Shown here: piece by piece, positions 13,101 to 26,100 of the stretch
Numbering within the stretch: position 1 is the first letter of the stretch
Layout: every line of letters begins with the position of its first letter
Origin: Setophaga petechia
Lineage: Eukaryota; Chordata; Aves; Passeriformes; Parulidae
Assembly: GCA_024362935.1 (NCBI GenBank)
Contig: JANCRA010000031.1
Location: 10,558,001-10,622,000, forward strand
Length of the DNA stretch: 64,000 nt
Reading direction: 5' to 3'
Notes under the pieces: generated by a model
What the model saw: only the letters and a program-made list of their open reading frames with translations
The model's database searches: none
Told to the model about the DNA's origin: nothing
Position numbers and translations under genes: made by a program

Positions 13101-16100
13101 GCCCCTCTGCAACTAAAAGTCCTTAAATAATTCTGACATATGATCTCTTCTGTACATTTATTTCTCCTTGAGATCTGTGTAGCTCATCTTGCAGTGATCT
13201 CTTGGAAATACTACAACTAGCACTCTGCCTAGAGGTTTGCAGACTGACACAGAAGCTACCATTCAGTGGGATGTAAATGGCCAGCAAAAAGAAGGATGCA
13301 TCCTCTAGTTGTTGCAAACAGCAAGGATCAGAGGCCTGAAACTCTTGCTGCCATTGCCACTGCTGGTTTCCAAATCCTTGAGGAAGCTGTCTCCTAGGTG
13401 ATTACTCCCACTCAGAAATCACCATTATTTGCAACTCTCTCTCAAAGAGAGAGAGAAATGGTTCTTGTCTGAATTTGGTCATATAAGTACCAACAGGAGA
13501 TTTTTTTTTTCTTAGATAATATGCTGGTTAATTAATTAAATTTGATCTTTAAATTAGAAAGATGTGCTGACTTCCACATCTCAGCATTTCAAAGAGTTTG
13601 GCCAGTCCTGAGAGAAATGTTTGAGCAGATTTCAGGTTGTGACACTGGGTTTGTGGCCCCAGTGCTGGGATGGTCCCTACTGATGCTGTAACCAATGAAG
13701 TGCAATACCACGCCCTCTGTCAATGGCTTTTGGACCTAGAGGGTCAAAATAATGAGGAGTCATTCTGCAGTGTTTCCCCCATTTTAGATTTTTAAAACTT
13801 ATATAATTATATAAAATCTTCTGCGTTTAAGAGTGGTTATTTTCAAAGCAGTCGCCATTGTCAATAAAAGAACATGAGAAGGGTAGAAATGACATGACAT
13901 TTATTTCATAAAATGTTCTCAAAGGAATCTTTATCGCTGGTAGAAGGCTGAATAATGAATAATCCCAGCAGAACACTGTTGTACACTAATCTCTGTTTTC
14001 ATGATATTAAGAAACCTAGGCCAGCTCATCACTTTCTCATCTGGAATGATCTTTAGAATAACTTTTAAGTAGCTATAACTCTAGTTATTCCATGTAAAAT
14101 TGCTGTTGATTCTCTTTCTGAGCTTGCAGAAAACACCACTTTTAAACGACATTGTGTATAATAAAATATGTATAGTAAAATACATTTGGCATTTCAAGGC
14201 CAGCTTAATTCCTTTACCACTAACATCTTTAGGTTAAAGACTGCATGTTTGCTAAGTCCAGTGCTTTATCCCAGTGCTCTCGTAGCTTATTAATATCTTC
14301 CTCATTAAGAGTGACCACCACCAGTACTCCATAAAAAAAAGAAAATTAGGAGAAAAACCCAGATAGCTGAATGCCCCATCAAAAATTACACTCTGTCATT
14401 CTCAACTTCCTTCACATTTTCTAAATCAGCAAATATGCCCTTGCAGTAATAACTCCTCCTTGAATGTGGTACTAGCTCTAATATCAAACAGGACCGACTG
14501 ATGACTTTGAGCAGTTGTGAAATACTATTTTGAACTGTTCATTTTCCTTTCTCAGCTACAAGAAAGGATGTAACTGTTTTCCAGCAGAATATAATGGGTT
14601 TGGGTACTCCAAGTCAGAAACCTCCCAGATATTGTCCACATCTAGGAAGCATTGATCTCCCTGGGTAATAGGCTCTTTGTGGGATTCCCAGCTTGGGACA
14701 GAGCAAAATGAAAACTTCAGCAAGGGCACTATCTCCCAGGCAGCAAGAGCTGACATCCTGGTGGGCTGATTGTACCTTGCAAGAACAGCACACATGACCT
14801 AGGATCACTTTCTTTCAGTATCCTCATTCAACCCTGTGTGTCTTTTGTGAGCTCTCACAATTCATTGGACTTTCTGAGGGGCCTTTGTTACTTTCATTCA
14901 TGTCTCTTTTATGTCTTGTCTGACAAATGCTTCTGCTGTGCTTCAACAGCACAACACTGATTTCAGCGTAAAGCCTGTCTCTGAAGACCAGGCTGGTTTG
15001 CTGCCCTCTTCTCCATTCCCCTATGCTCTGATTCCACGCTGTCAGCTTGCTCAATCACTGAACTTTCACCTCTGTTTTTGCCAAGTTAATAATTTTCCTA
15101 TAGACTGAAGAGATGGGCATTTCTTCCTTACTGAGTTCCTTTTCCTTCTTGAGTTTCAGAAATGCACATAACTTTAAGCTACTCTCTAATTACAGCTAAA
15201 TTATTCCCTAAGGCAATTGAGGCAAAACACTACTTCGGAAGACTTTGCTAATGTTTCAAATTAGCAGCAGCATTTGATACAGTTGTCAGTATTTTTCCAT
15301 TAACAGCGCTAACCTCCCCACCCTCCCTGTAAACCCATTAAATTGATCTGATTCCCATGAAGCTGATGGAGAATCCAGGATGGAGTTTCTCCTAGTGAAG
15401 CTGAACTAAAACATTTGCAAGTACAGGCTGATTCTCATATCACCCTGCTTCACTTATTGATCCCTTTCATTCAGTGCATTACAACCCAAAAACTTCTCCC
15501 TCCTCCTCGCCCTTTAATCAGTGTAGATCATGTTTCAGTAGGGCTTTAATGGACTCTTGAGGATAGTTATAGAGTGCTTTACCCTTATGACTTGGTGACT
15601 GTGTAATCAGTCCACTGGATTAAAATCCATTTGATTTTCTGGAATTCTTCTGAAGAGAACTGAAAGGAGGCCGACAGGGACAGAATTACACTACAGGAGG
15701 TAAGTCTGCTCACACACGTTATTTGCTACTGGTTACTCATTCCTCTCTCCATATGCCTACCAGTGACAATGAACGATATGCAGAGAGAACAGCAATGCTT
15801 ATCCATGGCTTTTCAAAAAGGCCTGGTTATCCATGTCACCAGAGCTTATTTCCAAGGCTTATTTCCAAGTTACACTGTTCAGTGCAGCATTCCCTTTGCA
15901 CTATTTATACAGCCCTGAGCTCTCATTCCCTGTTGACAGAGGATAAGGATGATCTTTGGGCAACTTAATTCTCTAAGATACAATCAAGGTCCATATGATC
16001 TATCATTGCTTGAGTAATGCTGTCACCAAGCTAAGCCCTAACTGAATGAAAAGTCATTTTTGCTCAGCTAATGTATATTTTTTGAGAATAACTTCATGCA

Positions 16101-16375
16101 TGGTTCTTGCATGTAATTATTAACCTGCATATTTTTTTTAAAGATTTTTGGTAGATTTTAAAGCATATAAACATTAAGACATTGTGCAATTGTAAGTGTT
16201 TTTGCATGAAATCTTTTGAGATAAATGAAGGTATGAAACTGTTCTCCATTGATCTGCTTGTGGGGAAGGATATATTAAAATGTCCAAAGCTGGCCATTCA
16301 AGTACAGTGGCACCTTGGGATACTGGGCACTAGAAGCGTTGAGGTTGGAAACAACTTAGTCTCACAGCATTCCCC
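10111..16375. other. Intergenic or intronic DNA, no gene recognised
   Basis: No exon-like segment with splice sites and coding bias was found. A 16-bp AT palindrome occurs near 13.8 kb and a 13-bp tandem duplication near 15.85 kb. Open frames such as 10620-10988 (minus) match no family that I know. Confidence 0.55.
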
Positions 16376-16600
16376 TCATAAAATTTGAAAAAAGCAACAC
16401 TCTCTAGGTTTTGTATTTATAGATAAAACCGTCACAAGCATTGTAAACATTCTGTATGAGGTCAGCAGGTATCCTAAATAAATAATTAGGCATAACAGGA
16501 GAGCTAGTGCGAGGACAGCTCTGGTGTACACAGTGCTGCCACCCGAGCCTCTGGCCAGCACAGCATAGATACGCTGGTAGCTGCTGCTCCTGATGCACCT
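16376..16600 (-). other. Unrecognised ORF with a possible membrane segment; candidate exon or pseudo-exon
   Basis: Reading from an ATG at about 16600 (minus), with an A at position -3, the frame gives a basic start (MRCIRSSSYQR) followed by a strongly hydrophobic stretch of about 20 residues (ALALLLCLIIYLGYLL). This is the layout of a signal-anchor or type II membrane protein N-terminus. The first half is richer in GC and CpG than the surrounding DNA. There is no clear splice donor at the end of the hydrophobic part and the remainder of the frame is AT-rich. I do not recognise the protein. It may be a first coding exon, a decayed retrocopy, or chance. Confidence 0.2.
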
Positions 16601-17700
16601 CATGGTGTGGTTCCTGGTCCTGTCACAACCTGTCTTTAACAATAAGTGGTGTCACAGGCAACCAGCACCGTTTGAAACAGGGATTAATAACACCCATTGA
16701 GAAGTTTTGAGCTAAGGCTACAGTTTTTGATAATTTTGTGGCCAAGTCTGTATACCCAATTCAAAAGTCCCATGAGCCCAAATATTCCAAAATAATACTT
16801 GATCTTTTCTCCCTAGTCTTTTCTTCATATTATAGTAGAACTGTCCATGGCTGACAGCATTTTGACACACAAGTAGCAAGCTAAATTTTGAAGCACATTG
16901 CTACCACGTTCTCAAGGAAAACAATCCAACATAGGGCTCTTCCATGTAAAGCACCTTTAGTTCTCCCCAGAAGTCTATGATCTGACCTCATAGCTCAGTT
17001 CAGAAGCCATGGAAAAAGATCCATAAGACTTTACACAAACAGACCAAGGCACAGGGCAAAGAACCCATAATAAACTGGGGAAATGAAAAGAGCTGATTGT
17101 CTTTCTCAGGAAAAATGGAAATGGTTACATGTACTTCAGATAAAACCACTTTGAGAGAAACCATTCTCTGCAGATCTGCTTGTGATTAATTCTGCAGGAA
17201 TTAATGTCCACATTACAAATATTTTTGTTACCAATAAACATCAAGAAAAATCTACAGACAGCAAAATTACTGCTGTGCATGGGTGCAGAACCTGTCACTG
17301 CCTTGGCAACCTGCAGATCTAGCACTCCAGGACAAATGTGTCCTTCTGACTTGCCTTGGGCTTCCTGAGTGAAGGTAAGAAGCACATGAAAGGTATAAGA
17401 ACCAATGCCATGCTACTGTTTAATTCGAAGCTTGTTCCATGCCTGCTCTCAGCCATGGAATGCTGTTGTACTGCACTGAGGGCCTGACACTGAATTCACA
17501 CCAGGTGAAAGACATACAATTTTGCTGCAAATTGTTCTAAAAAGCAACTTCTAGGCATGGAATTATAAAGAAATTGATTAGATTGGGTTCTAGCCTCTCT
17601 CTTAAAGGCTATATGAGCTCTGAGAGAAGTCACACTTATGTTTAAAATTTGATAGGTATTATTTTCAGTCATCTTTACTTTTTTGAAATACCCAGACAAT

Positions 17701-17785
17701 AGTTGACCCTGCTTTGTGCAGGAGGCTCCTGCTCAGAGAACTCCTGAAGTCCTCTCTGACTTGAATCCTTCTGTGATCCTGTAAT
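17701..17785 (+). mobile_element. CR1 LINE 3'-end fragment
   Basis: The block runs from GACCCTGCTTTGTGCAGGAGG-like sequence through CTCCTGAAGTCC to TTCTGTGATCCTGTAAT, which resembles the 3' tail of avian CR1 elements (family knowledge). It is 5'-truncated, as most CR1 copies are. Divergence from the expected tail is substantial, so it is old. Confidence 0.55.
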
Positions 17786-18424
17786 TAAGAATTACTTGAG
17801 AACTGAGTGTTCTTAAATTCAGCTTAATTAGTTTGAATAAGTCTCATAAGTCTACTTTGAAAGCATTCAGGTCTGTCTGTCCTATTTATAGTGCACAAAT
17901 GAATCCTCAGCAGTTGGGTACACCTGTAACAGCTACTGACACAGCAGCACTGAAAGAGGTAGCACTCCTTCTTTTGCTGTATTTGAAACTGCTAGAGATG
18001 ATGTTCCTAAATATTCAGATGTTTCATCCATTCTGCAGAACCTCCCTAAGCCCACCTGATGGCAACATGAAATTCCTCTTGGCACACATTTCCCCTTTCA
18101 TTTTTGAGCCTTTACACAATCCTTGCAAATGGCCCTGCTGAATGCTTCCTGTGGACTTAGAGCCACGCACAAACTGCTACTCTCATTCCCCAGGAGAAAG
18201 AAAAGTAGAAGTAAAAACAAAACAAGAAAGAAGAAATGTCCTTCAGAAAATTACTTGTGTTCCTGAATCTGATACCTGGCTTTTAGATTAGTGACTGACA
18301 CGAGTTTCAAAGATAAAAAACGTTAGGAAATGTAAGCTACTAATTCAACAACAATCCCCAGCTCCTTGCCAAAGATTTTACAGTCTTGTTCAGAATCATT
18401 CTTCCACCAACATGAAGAAATAGA

Positions 18425-18533
18425 GAGTTCTGAGCAACCTGATCTAGTTGAAGGTGTTCCTGCTTATTGCAGGGTGGAGTTGGACTAGATGACTTATAAA
18501 GGTCTTTTTCAATCCTAAGAATTCTATGAAATA
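18425..18533 (+). mobile_element. CR1 LINE 3'-end fragment ending in ATTCTATGA
   Basis: The order GAGCAACCTGATCTAGT, GGAGTTGGACTAGATGA, AAGGTC and a terminal ATTCTATGA matches the conserved 3' untranslated end of avian CR1 LINEs. The copy is heavily 5'-truncated to about 110 bp and carries no coding sequence. It provides one of the better arguments that this is avian or other sauropsid DNA. Confidence 0.8.
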
Positions 18534-19679
18534 GACCTCTCCAACTATTAAAACATACCCCCTGAATGGTCATCTTCCTTCTGGTTACAAAGCAATGAAT
18601 TTAACAGTTCTCTTTGTTGATTTAGAGCACCCAAAGGAGCCAAGGAACCAGACCTTCAACTCTACATGGTTGCACATGTGATCTGGGGCACTTCTCCTTC
18701 CTGACTGGCACCCTGTCAGACTCTTCCAGACAGGGTACCCAGATCAATAGGGCTACAGTTTGAGGCTGAGCATCTGGCCCACATTGGTTTAACTTTATCA
18801 ACTAGTTGGATCAGGCTAATATTAGAGACTAATAAAACTCATCTGTTTTGGAAATAAAGGTGAGCCAACAGTTAAATCTGCCATCAGTAAAATTAAAAAA
18901 AAAAATTAGAGGAAGCCTGAGAATGATTAATGGTGGGCCCAAACTAATCAGAAAACAAATACTCCTCAAAGTTACCATCAAGAAGAAGAGATCAGAGCCA
19001 ACATTTTGATGCATGATGATGTAGAAATAACTCTGACTGAGAAATGTAACACTGAAATCAATTTTATCTTATAGTCCAAACAATAAAAATCACAAGCCAA
19101 AGTCTACCCTGGATGTACATATGGGTGTCCCACTGGTTTCTGTCCTAGCCACACACATGCATCTGAAGGTGCATTTTGGAATATCAGGTCTTCAATCCAC
19201 AACCTCTACTAAACTCAAATATTTTGTGCACTAAGGATGAGGGTTGCACAGCTGCAACTGAGAACAGGATTTGGCCTGTTTACTTAAGTGCTGTGTCTGA
19301 AGTGGGTTTTTCTCCTACTAAAAAGCCTAAATTTTTAGGGTTATGAAAATTTGTAAGTAGCATAACATAAAAATCTTCCAGTCTGCAATATAAAATACAC
19401 CCTGGAAAACTACTTAAATGAATAGAATCCATCTTCCAGAGTCAGGAAATGATCCTTTGCAGAATAAAAATGACGAAAAGCCCTTTCACTTTCTTTGACT
19501 CTGGACTGAACTTATGTCTATTCTAGGTTTTTGACTTTCAAGTCCTTCACTACCCTTCTATCCAACATGTACTATCTCTGAAAGCATCTGACTCTTTGTT
19601 CAAATATAATTTTACTGCATCTGTTTCTCCCCTCTTTGCTTTGGCTTGCAACACTACGAGGACAGATAAATAACCAATG
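18534..19679. other. Intergenic or intronic DNA, nothing recognised
   Basis: AT-rich unique sequence between the CR1 tail and the LTR-like block. No gene, RNA or repeat could be supported. Confidence 0.5.
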
Positions 19680-20150
19680 ATGTCACAAACCTACATCATA
19701 AATCATTGGGAAATTGAAGTAACTTGAATAGTCTTGCTAAGTTCTGATATGTTGCAGTGTTACGCAACTCTCTCTCCTGCCCCCTCCCCCTTTTTCCTCC
19801 CACCTAGCTGCCTATCAATCAAATCTACCTGAGACATCCCCTGTCATCTGATTGGCTTTTACCTGTCCTTCCCCACCCCTAATCCGAGGCTTGAAAAAGA
19901 CAGAGACCATGTGGCTTCGCGCTCTGTTGCCCCTGCGATTTCCACCAGAGAGGTTCTCCCCAGGTGGGTCCTAGAACCACCACAGGGACCCCTTATGCAT
20001 CTATTAAACCTGGACTGAACTTACAACAGAGACTGCTTCTTTCTTCACTGACGCTGTAAGCTTCTCTGCCAAAGGTAACTGGGTTCCTTTCCTGCTTGGA
20101 CTCCCCAAGAGCTCGTGTGCTGCATTCCATAACTAGCCATAGGCTCCTCT
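19680..20150 (+). mobile_element. Probable old solo LTR, boundaries unresolved
   Basis: A pyrimidine-rich block, a CCAAT-type box (TGATTGGC, near 19.85 kb), a GC-richer promoter-like part and an ATTAAA poly(A) signal at about 20002, followed by a T/C-rich U5-like part, are arranged as in a retroviral U3-R-U5 on the plus strand. I could not find matching target duplications or TG/CA ends, so both limits are approximate and the call rests on composition and signal order only. Confidence 0.4.
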
Positions 20151-23100
20151 GTGGGAAATAACTACAGCTGTAGCCTTCGGCCCGGCAGCGAGAGCAAGGG
20201 AGCTAAGCAGGACACACCCTTACCACCTAGGGAAATATAAAAACTATACTGATACACATTAACTATATGTGCAGTTTTTGGGAAGGCTGCATGCAATTGC
20301 AAGTCATTAACCTGAGGTGCATCCCACATCTCACACGGAGCTCTGCAGAGCCTGACCCAATGCTGCCGACCTTCAGGGAGTGCTCTCCAGAGTTCATGGC
20401 TCACATACTCAATGCTTAAATCCACCTGGAAAATCAAGCAGATTGTGTTTTTCTTAAGAATTCTATGCCCGGGTTTGGAAAACGTGAATTATCACAAAAA
20501 TTATTAGCAAAACAAAGAGAGGATTTCCAGGGGACCACATAAATGTAGGTCTTTGCACAAGTTCTGCATTAGCTTAGGGTCATTGGGAAATTCTAGTTTT
20601 TATGAGCTGAATTATCCAAAGGAGTAGCTAGGACAAGTATTGCAATTAATAATCATTGGAAACAAGGTGTCCAACCTCCAGTCCAGCTCTCTAGAATTTT
20701 CGTGAGTATTTAGAAATACTATTACTAACAACACTAAGGAGACCCAAATCCCTGACTGCTGGGACTGTGAGTGCACACTCTTCAGGGGTCAGCCTCTGGT
20801 CGGGTCAGTAGGAAACTCTTCCAACCTGTGCTGGTCATGGAGAGTTCTCAGTAGTGTAGGAGAGAGATCACTTTCAGCCAAACTTTGGCCCTGCCAGAGC
20901 TTCCACCATGCAACTCTAGAAGTATCAACGACTAGAAGTATCCAGAAGGATATAATTATCATAACCTTTTAACAGGCCTAATGACAAAGCAAAAGCACCC
21001 AACCTCTGAGAACATCCCTCCAGACCCCAGCTGGCTCCCATCTTTGCATCCTACATCTTGGCCATGAGTAGACTTGCACACTTTAAGAAAATCCCACTGG
21101 GGCTGGGGGAAGCTTTGCATTTGTTTCAGCACAGTGGCATTTTAAAAAGGGGCCAATTTACTGTTCTGAGCAGTTTTGAATTTATGTGCAGAGAAAGAAC
21201 AACTCTGGTGCCATAAGACACCATCCACCAAAAAACATAGGATCAATTCCCACCAGCAGTTTGGGAGAAGGCTTTTCCCAACAAAAAACTTATCTGCCAT
21301 GGATGCTGGCTCCACCTTTCTTCCAGATTCAGACACACAAATTGTAACACAAAAATCATATTTTTGATCAAAGGTGCTCTTGCTTCAAAACACTGGATGT
21401 CTCAGTGACAATCACATCTGACTGTTGAAGCTGTAGCCAATAGCCAATTGTCTTGGGAAGCACTGGTAGATGTGTTGAAGAAAAGTCATGACAAATCCAT
21501 CAGCACATCCTGGATTTCCCCATAACAGTATTTCTTCCTTTTTAAAGATTAAGAGAAAACTCATTTCCAAAGTAGACTGTAGTGAGCATCTGTTAATAGA
21601 AGAAGAAAACACACATTGATAAATGACAGGTCAACTCTTGGGCTGGAAATGTGAGACGTTTCAAATAATAAAACCTTTGATCAAATGACCAGTGTTTGTA
21701 AAAATAAGGATATGTACACACTGTTCTTTCTGTATCAATATTCTGAACTGGGCTGCAAGTGGAATGTCAGCTTAGGAAATTGCATGAACCTTTCTGGGGT
21801 TAAATTCTAGGAAATCGGGAGACAATAAATGTAGCAAGTAATGCAAAGTTAAACACAGCTGAGTCTTTCACTCCTCTCATCCTTATATCCATGTCCATAC
21901 AGAGGCGCCAATTCACAGTAGACTGATTTTACACTGATGAAATTTCAAGCAAACCTGAATGAAGGAATCACCTCTTCTTTGCAAACCAAACCTTTCCATC
22001 ATTTGACCCTGACTGTGCTCCCAACCAAGCCTGCAGAAAACACACAGAGTGCACCACTTCCTTTGCTGAGGCAAATATTCCTGATAAATTTATCTCACGC
22101 TACCCTGCATAATGGATTGTTCAAGTACCTTGGTGAGGCTTCTGAAAGGACTGACTTTCATCAGTTGATACCAAAGGCCTGTGTGCGTACAAGGTTGCCA
22201 CAGAAGAGACAAAAAGCTAAAATAGCCACCACAGTATCTGATGAAAGATGGCTGTTTCTTATCAGACACATTAAAATTCCATTCTTGAAGACAGAGTGGG
22301 TTCAATTGTCCCCTGGAATTTGCAGTCGTCACTCAGAGTAGTGTGGGATTCAATAAAAGGGTAAATACACTGGGAAGTGCCAAATACATTTTTTATTATT
22401 GTGCTGCATGGCTGACTATTGACTTGCTGATGCTGTATGACAACATTTCACTGATAAGAGCACTTGTGAGGGCTGACTTACCTTGGTTAGGTGGATTTGC
22501 TTCTGCTTCCTGGAAGAAGGATTTTGAATGGAAAACATGACTTGCCTTGTTTGACTTACCTGAGTTAGCCCAGACTTGTAAACAGACTTAGGTGAGGCCT
22601 TCTGTGGAATGCTTTGTAAATCTTGTAAATCACAAGAAGCTGAGGAATATGCATTCCTGGCTCTGATAGAAACTAACAAAAAAGAGAAAATTCACAGCCG
22701 GCACTTCAAACCTCTGTAACTTTCATTTTACTCTGTGCAAATTCATTGCACAAATGAGACATGAGCCTCTCTAATTATGTGAGTAGATTGTGGCAAGACA
22801 AAGAAGAGCAGAGGCTGGACATCCAACTTTTTATTTCTTTGACATTGGGAAACTTTTCTCCAGAAATACTCAAGCTAAATTTGACTCAGTCATAATGGTT
22901 GAAGGAAAAACTTCGTCCTTATTTTGATTTTTATTTTTCAGACACTGACCAACATAATTTTGTTCAGCAGGACCTTCAACATTAATATACACACATGTGG
23001 AAAGGCTCTACTCTTTGGATACTTAGATAAAGACACCATATTTTCACTGCTGGAAAGGTGTTAAAAATTTTTCAAATGCACTTTTCAAATAAGCAGGCTT

Positions 23101-26100
23101 TTAGAAAGAGATTCAAGTGTCTCTGCATACTGGTGAGTGTCAAAAACATACTGCCAAAGGCTTTTAAGATAGCTTTTATCCTTCCAAATCCATTGCCAGC
23201 ACTGTTGCATTAGCATCCAATAGTGTTCTCTGTTTTCTTCCTGCCTACTTTTTTTGTGACTGGACCCAGTTCATTCTGAACTTCTCACCCATTACCAGAA
23301 GTTTTCCTTACTATGCTGACATTCTGGAAGATAGTTTTTCTTTATGAGTTACATTTCTAAAAGGGGTGAGATATATCCTTTTGCTGCTCTGGAAATACAT
23401 GCCATTGATTTGGCACCAATGACTTGTGACTTGCATTGCTGCATGATTAGGGAACGTGTTTTTCAGAATAGATCTTTTCCTGATCATGCTGAGTTTTTTA
23501 CCATCCAAATTGTCAGAACACAGCCAACATACTAAGAAGCAGAACAGTAATAAGAAAACTTTCCCATCTATGTGCTATTATAGTTAAATCAAAATCCTAT
23601 GAAGGTTTGCCAACATTTCTTGCAGATTTCTACCAATTTTCCTACCAATAAACAGCACCTTACCAAAAAATCAGCTATGCCCGTTGCTCTTTAAATGAAC
23701 TTAGAGATCTTCTGTATGCAAGCTATATCAATATTTTATTTACCTCCATTGTTCTCTGGGACTTCTTCAATCTTAACATCAGGGCTGGTATTAGGCAGGT
23801 TTGAGGGAGCATCAACACTGAGCCTTCATATGGTTCCTGTTTACTGGAGAGCCAGAAGACACATTACATAATGTGTCCCAGATGTTAAGAAGGAGACATC
23901 CACAATGTAACAGATTCAATGCATGCTCTCTGTAAATGCACAGGGTTAAACACCAAACCTCCTTTGGTGTGCGTGCGCCAGGTCACAGGTTTCAGAATGG
24001 CAATTAAGGTCTCAAATACCACTAACTGCAATACATGTTAGTCATAGTGCAAGAGGGAAAGACTTTCCAGCATAAGCCATATACTTTGTAAGACACTGAA
24101 GGAAAACAGAAGATAGGTTCAGCCTAGGTTGAGGACAATATGCCCCTACTGTGTAGACACTCTTGTACATGGGTGATATCACCTCTTTGAAATCTGATTT
24201 GAGTTGTTCTAAATGAATGACGACTTTAATCACTATGAGCTGGCAGCTAATTCAAACTAGTGGAATATGCATTTAGAGACAGGCGGGGCAATTACATAGT
24301 ACAAAGACCCTTGCATGGTACAACATAGTTTATGAATAGCTTGTAGATAATAGTTTTTTAAAATAAACAGTCTAAATGCACAATCCAGATGCCATGCAGC
24401 TCTTTGAATCTCAGTGGCTGCTGTTTTATTTTCCCTGCCAGTTGCAGCTAGTGGCTCAGCAGGGGGACTACAAATTGACTGCTGGTTGCAATTAGAGAAG
24501 CCCAGTGAGGCAGCATTTCCATTAGTAGATGACCTCTCTAGCTAGTTCGTTTGCTTTAAATATCTCAGCAGAAAGTGTGAAACTTCCCAGAACATTATTA
24601 GGGCTCAGAGAGGTAGGATGGATTTTTCTCTGTGAATTACCTTTCAGGTATGCTTCATCTAAGAGATTGTTGTTATTGGCTGCAGGGTGATCTTTTGCTC
24701 ATAAGCCCTGTGACTAAATTTTGTTTTGACATCCCCCCTCTAAGCATCGTTTATCTGAGATGAAGGAATCCATCAGTAGTACAGCTGGTCAGGTGGACTT
24801 CTTACATTTAGACGGATAAGAGTTAAGTATCTGAAGCTCAGCCTCTTCTGTAGGTGTCACCAGCTGAGCCCCATAACAGGACCAACTTGCCCTCAGACAG
24901 GACCTCACTTTTTGTGCTACAGAGAAGCACAGGGAAAAGGAGAAAACATGCCACAATTAATTAAATGAAATCCCACACCATTCCAGCTGCACAAAATTCA
25001 GGCCCTCAAGTTTTTTTTCCAAGTACAGATATTAATAGCAAAGACCAGTATTTTTGATGCAACTCTTTTTATGTAGAACAATATAGAGTCTGCTCTCATA
25101 AACATAGTAGGACACAAACCACTGGAGGTAACTTTTCTTCTCACAGCAGCAGATCTTTCCCAGCCGGCTCTCCAACCTCTCAGGCTTCTCCCAGGACAGG
25201 CAGCCACACAACTTGGCTGTCCTGCAGCTCCACATCACCGCATGTTTCCCACATGCTCTCTCCTTCCTTCCCACCTGAACTGCCTCTCATCTACCCACAC
25301 ATATTTCTTTCCCAAAACAATACCCAGACAAAGCCAGTCTTCCCACAATATTCAAATTCCTGAGATGCCTTTGTTTTGGGTGGAAACATGTGCTCAGGAG
25401 TCTATAGCAGTATCTTCAGTGAAGGACAGTTTCCTGCAAGACATAATCCAGCTCACAATACACGGCAGGCTGAGATGCTATATTCAAGCTTTTTCTGAGC
25501 TCCCTTATTAAGCATATTGCACATATTTATGCAATACTGGAGCTACATGTCCTTAATAACTTATTAATATCAATGAAGTCTATCAAAGTCTTCTGCCATT
25601 TTTCTTCGAATTTGGCATTCATTATATATCAGTTGTATTTGAAGAGATGCTGTTAGGGTCATGCACCTGTGACAAAGAAAAGAAAAGCAGAAGTGCTGCA
25701 TGAGAAAGAGAAAAAGGAAAATTTTCCTGTGAATCAGTGCTGCACACATGCTCTGCCACATGGCAAGTGATTTCTCCTTCACTACCTCCTCCCAGTAATG
25801 GCCCAGCATATAGCCACAGTAAAATCCTCTGCACCTCAGGGCAGAGAATGTGAACAAAACCCCTGTTGTTTTGTACGGGTTTATGTCTATTGGACACAAG
25901 ACCAGGAGGCAATGGTCCTGTGCACCTCTGAAAGATAAACATGAATCACAAAGTCACAGCAGATCCCACCTATGCCTGAACAGCGGTAAGACAGCAAGGC
26001 CTTACAGCTTTGCTGCTTTGGCTCTGCAGCTGATGAAATCTGTGCTGCCAGTGGAATTGAGTCCTGTAATCCTTAGGCACTTTCTCCTGCCCTTTAAAGG

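Noticed and set aside
16330..16378. Possible reverse CR1 tail (TTGAGGTTGGAAA)
   Set aside because: Similarity is short and not followed by the expected downstream blocks.
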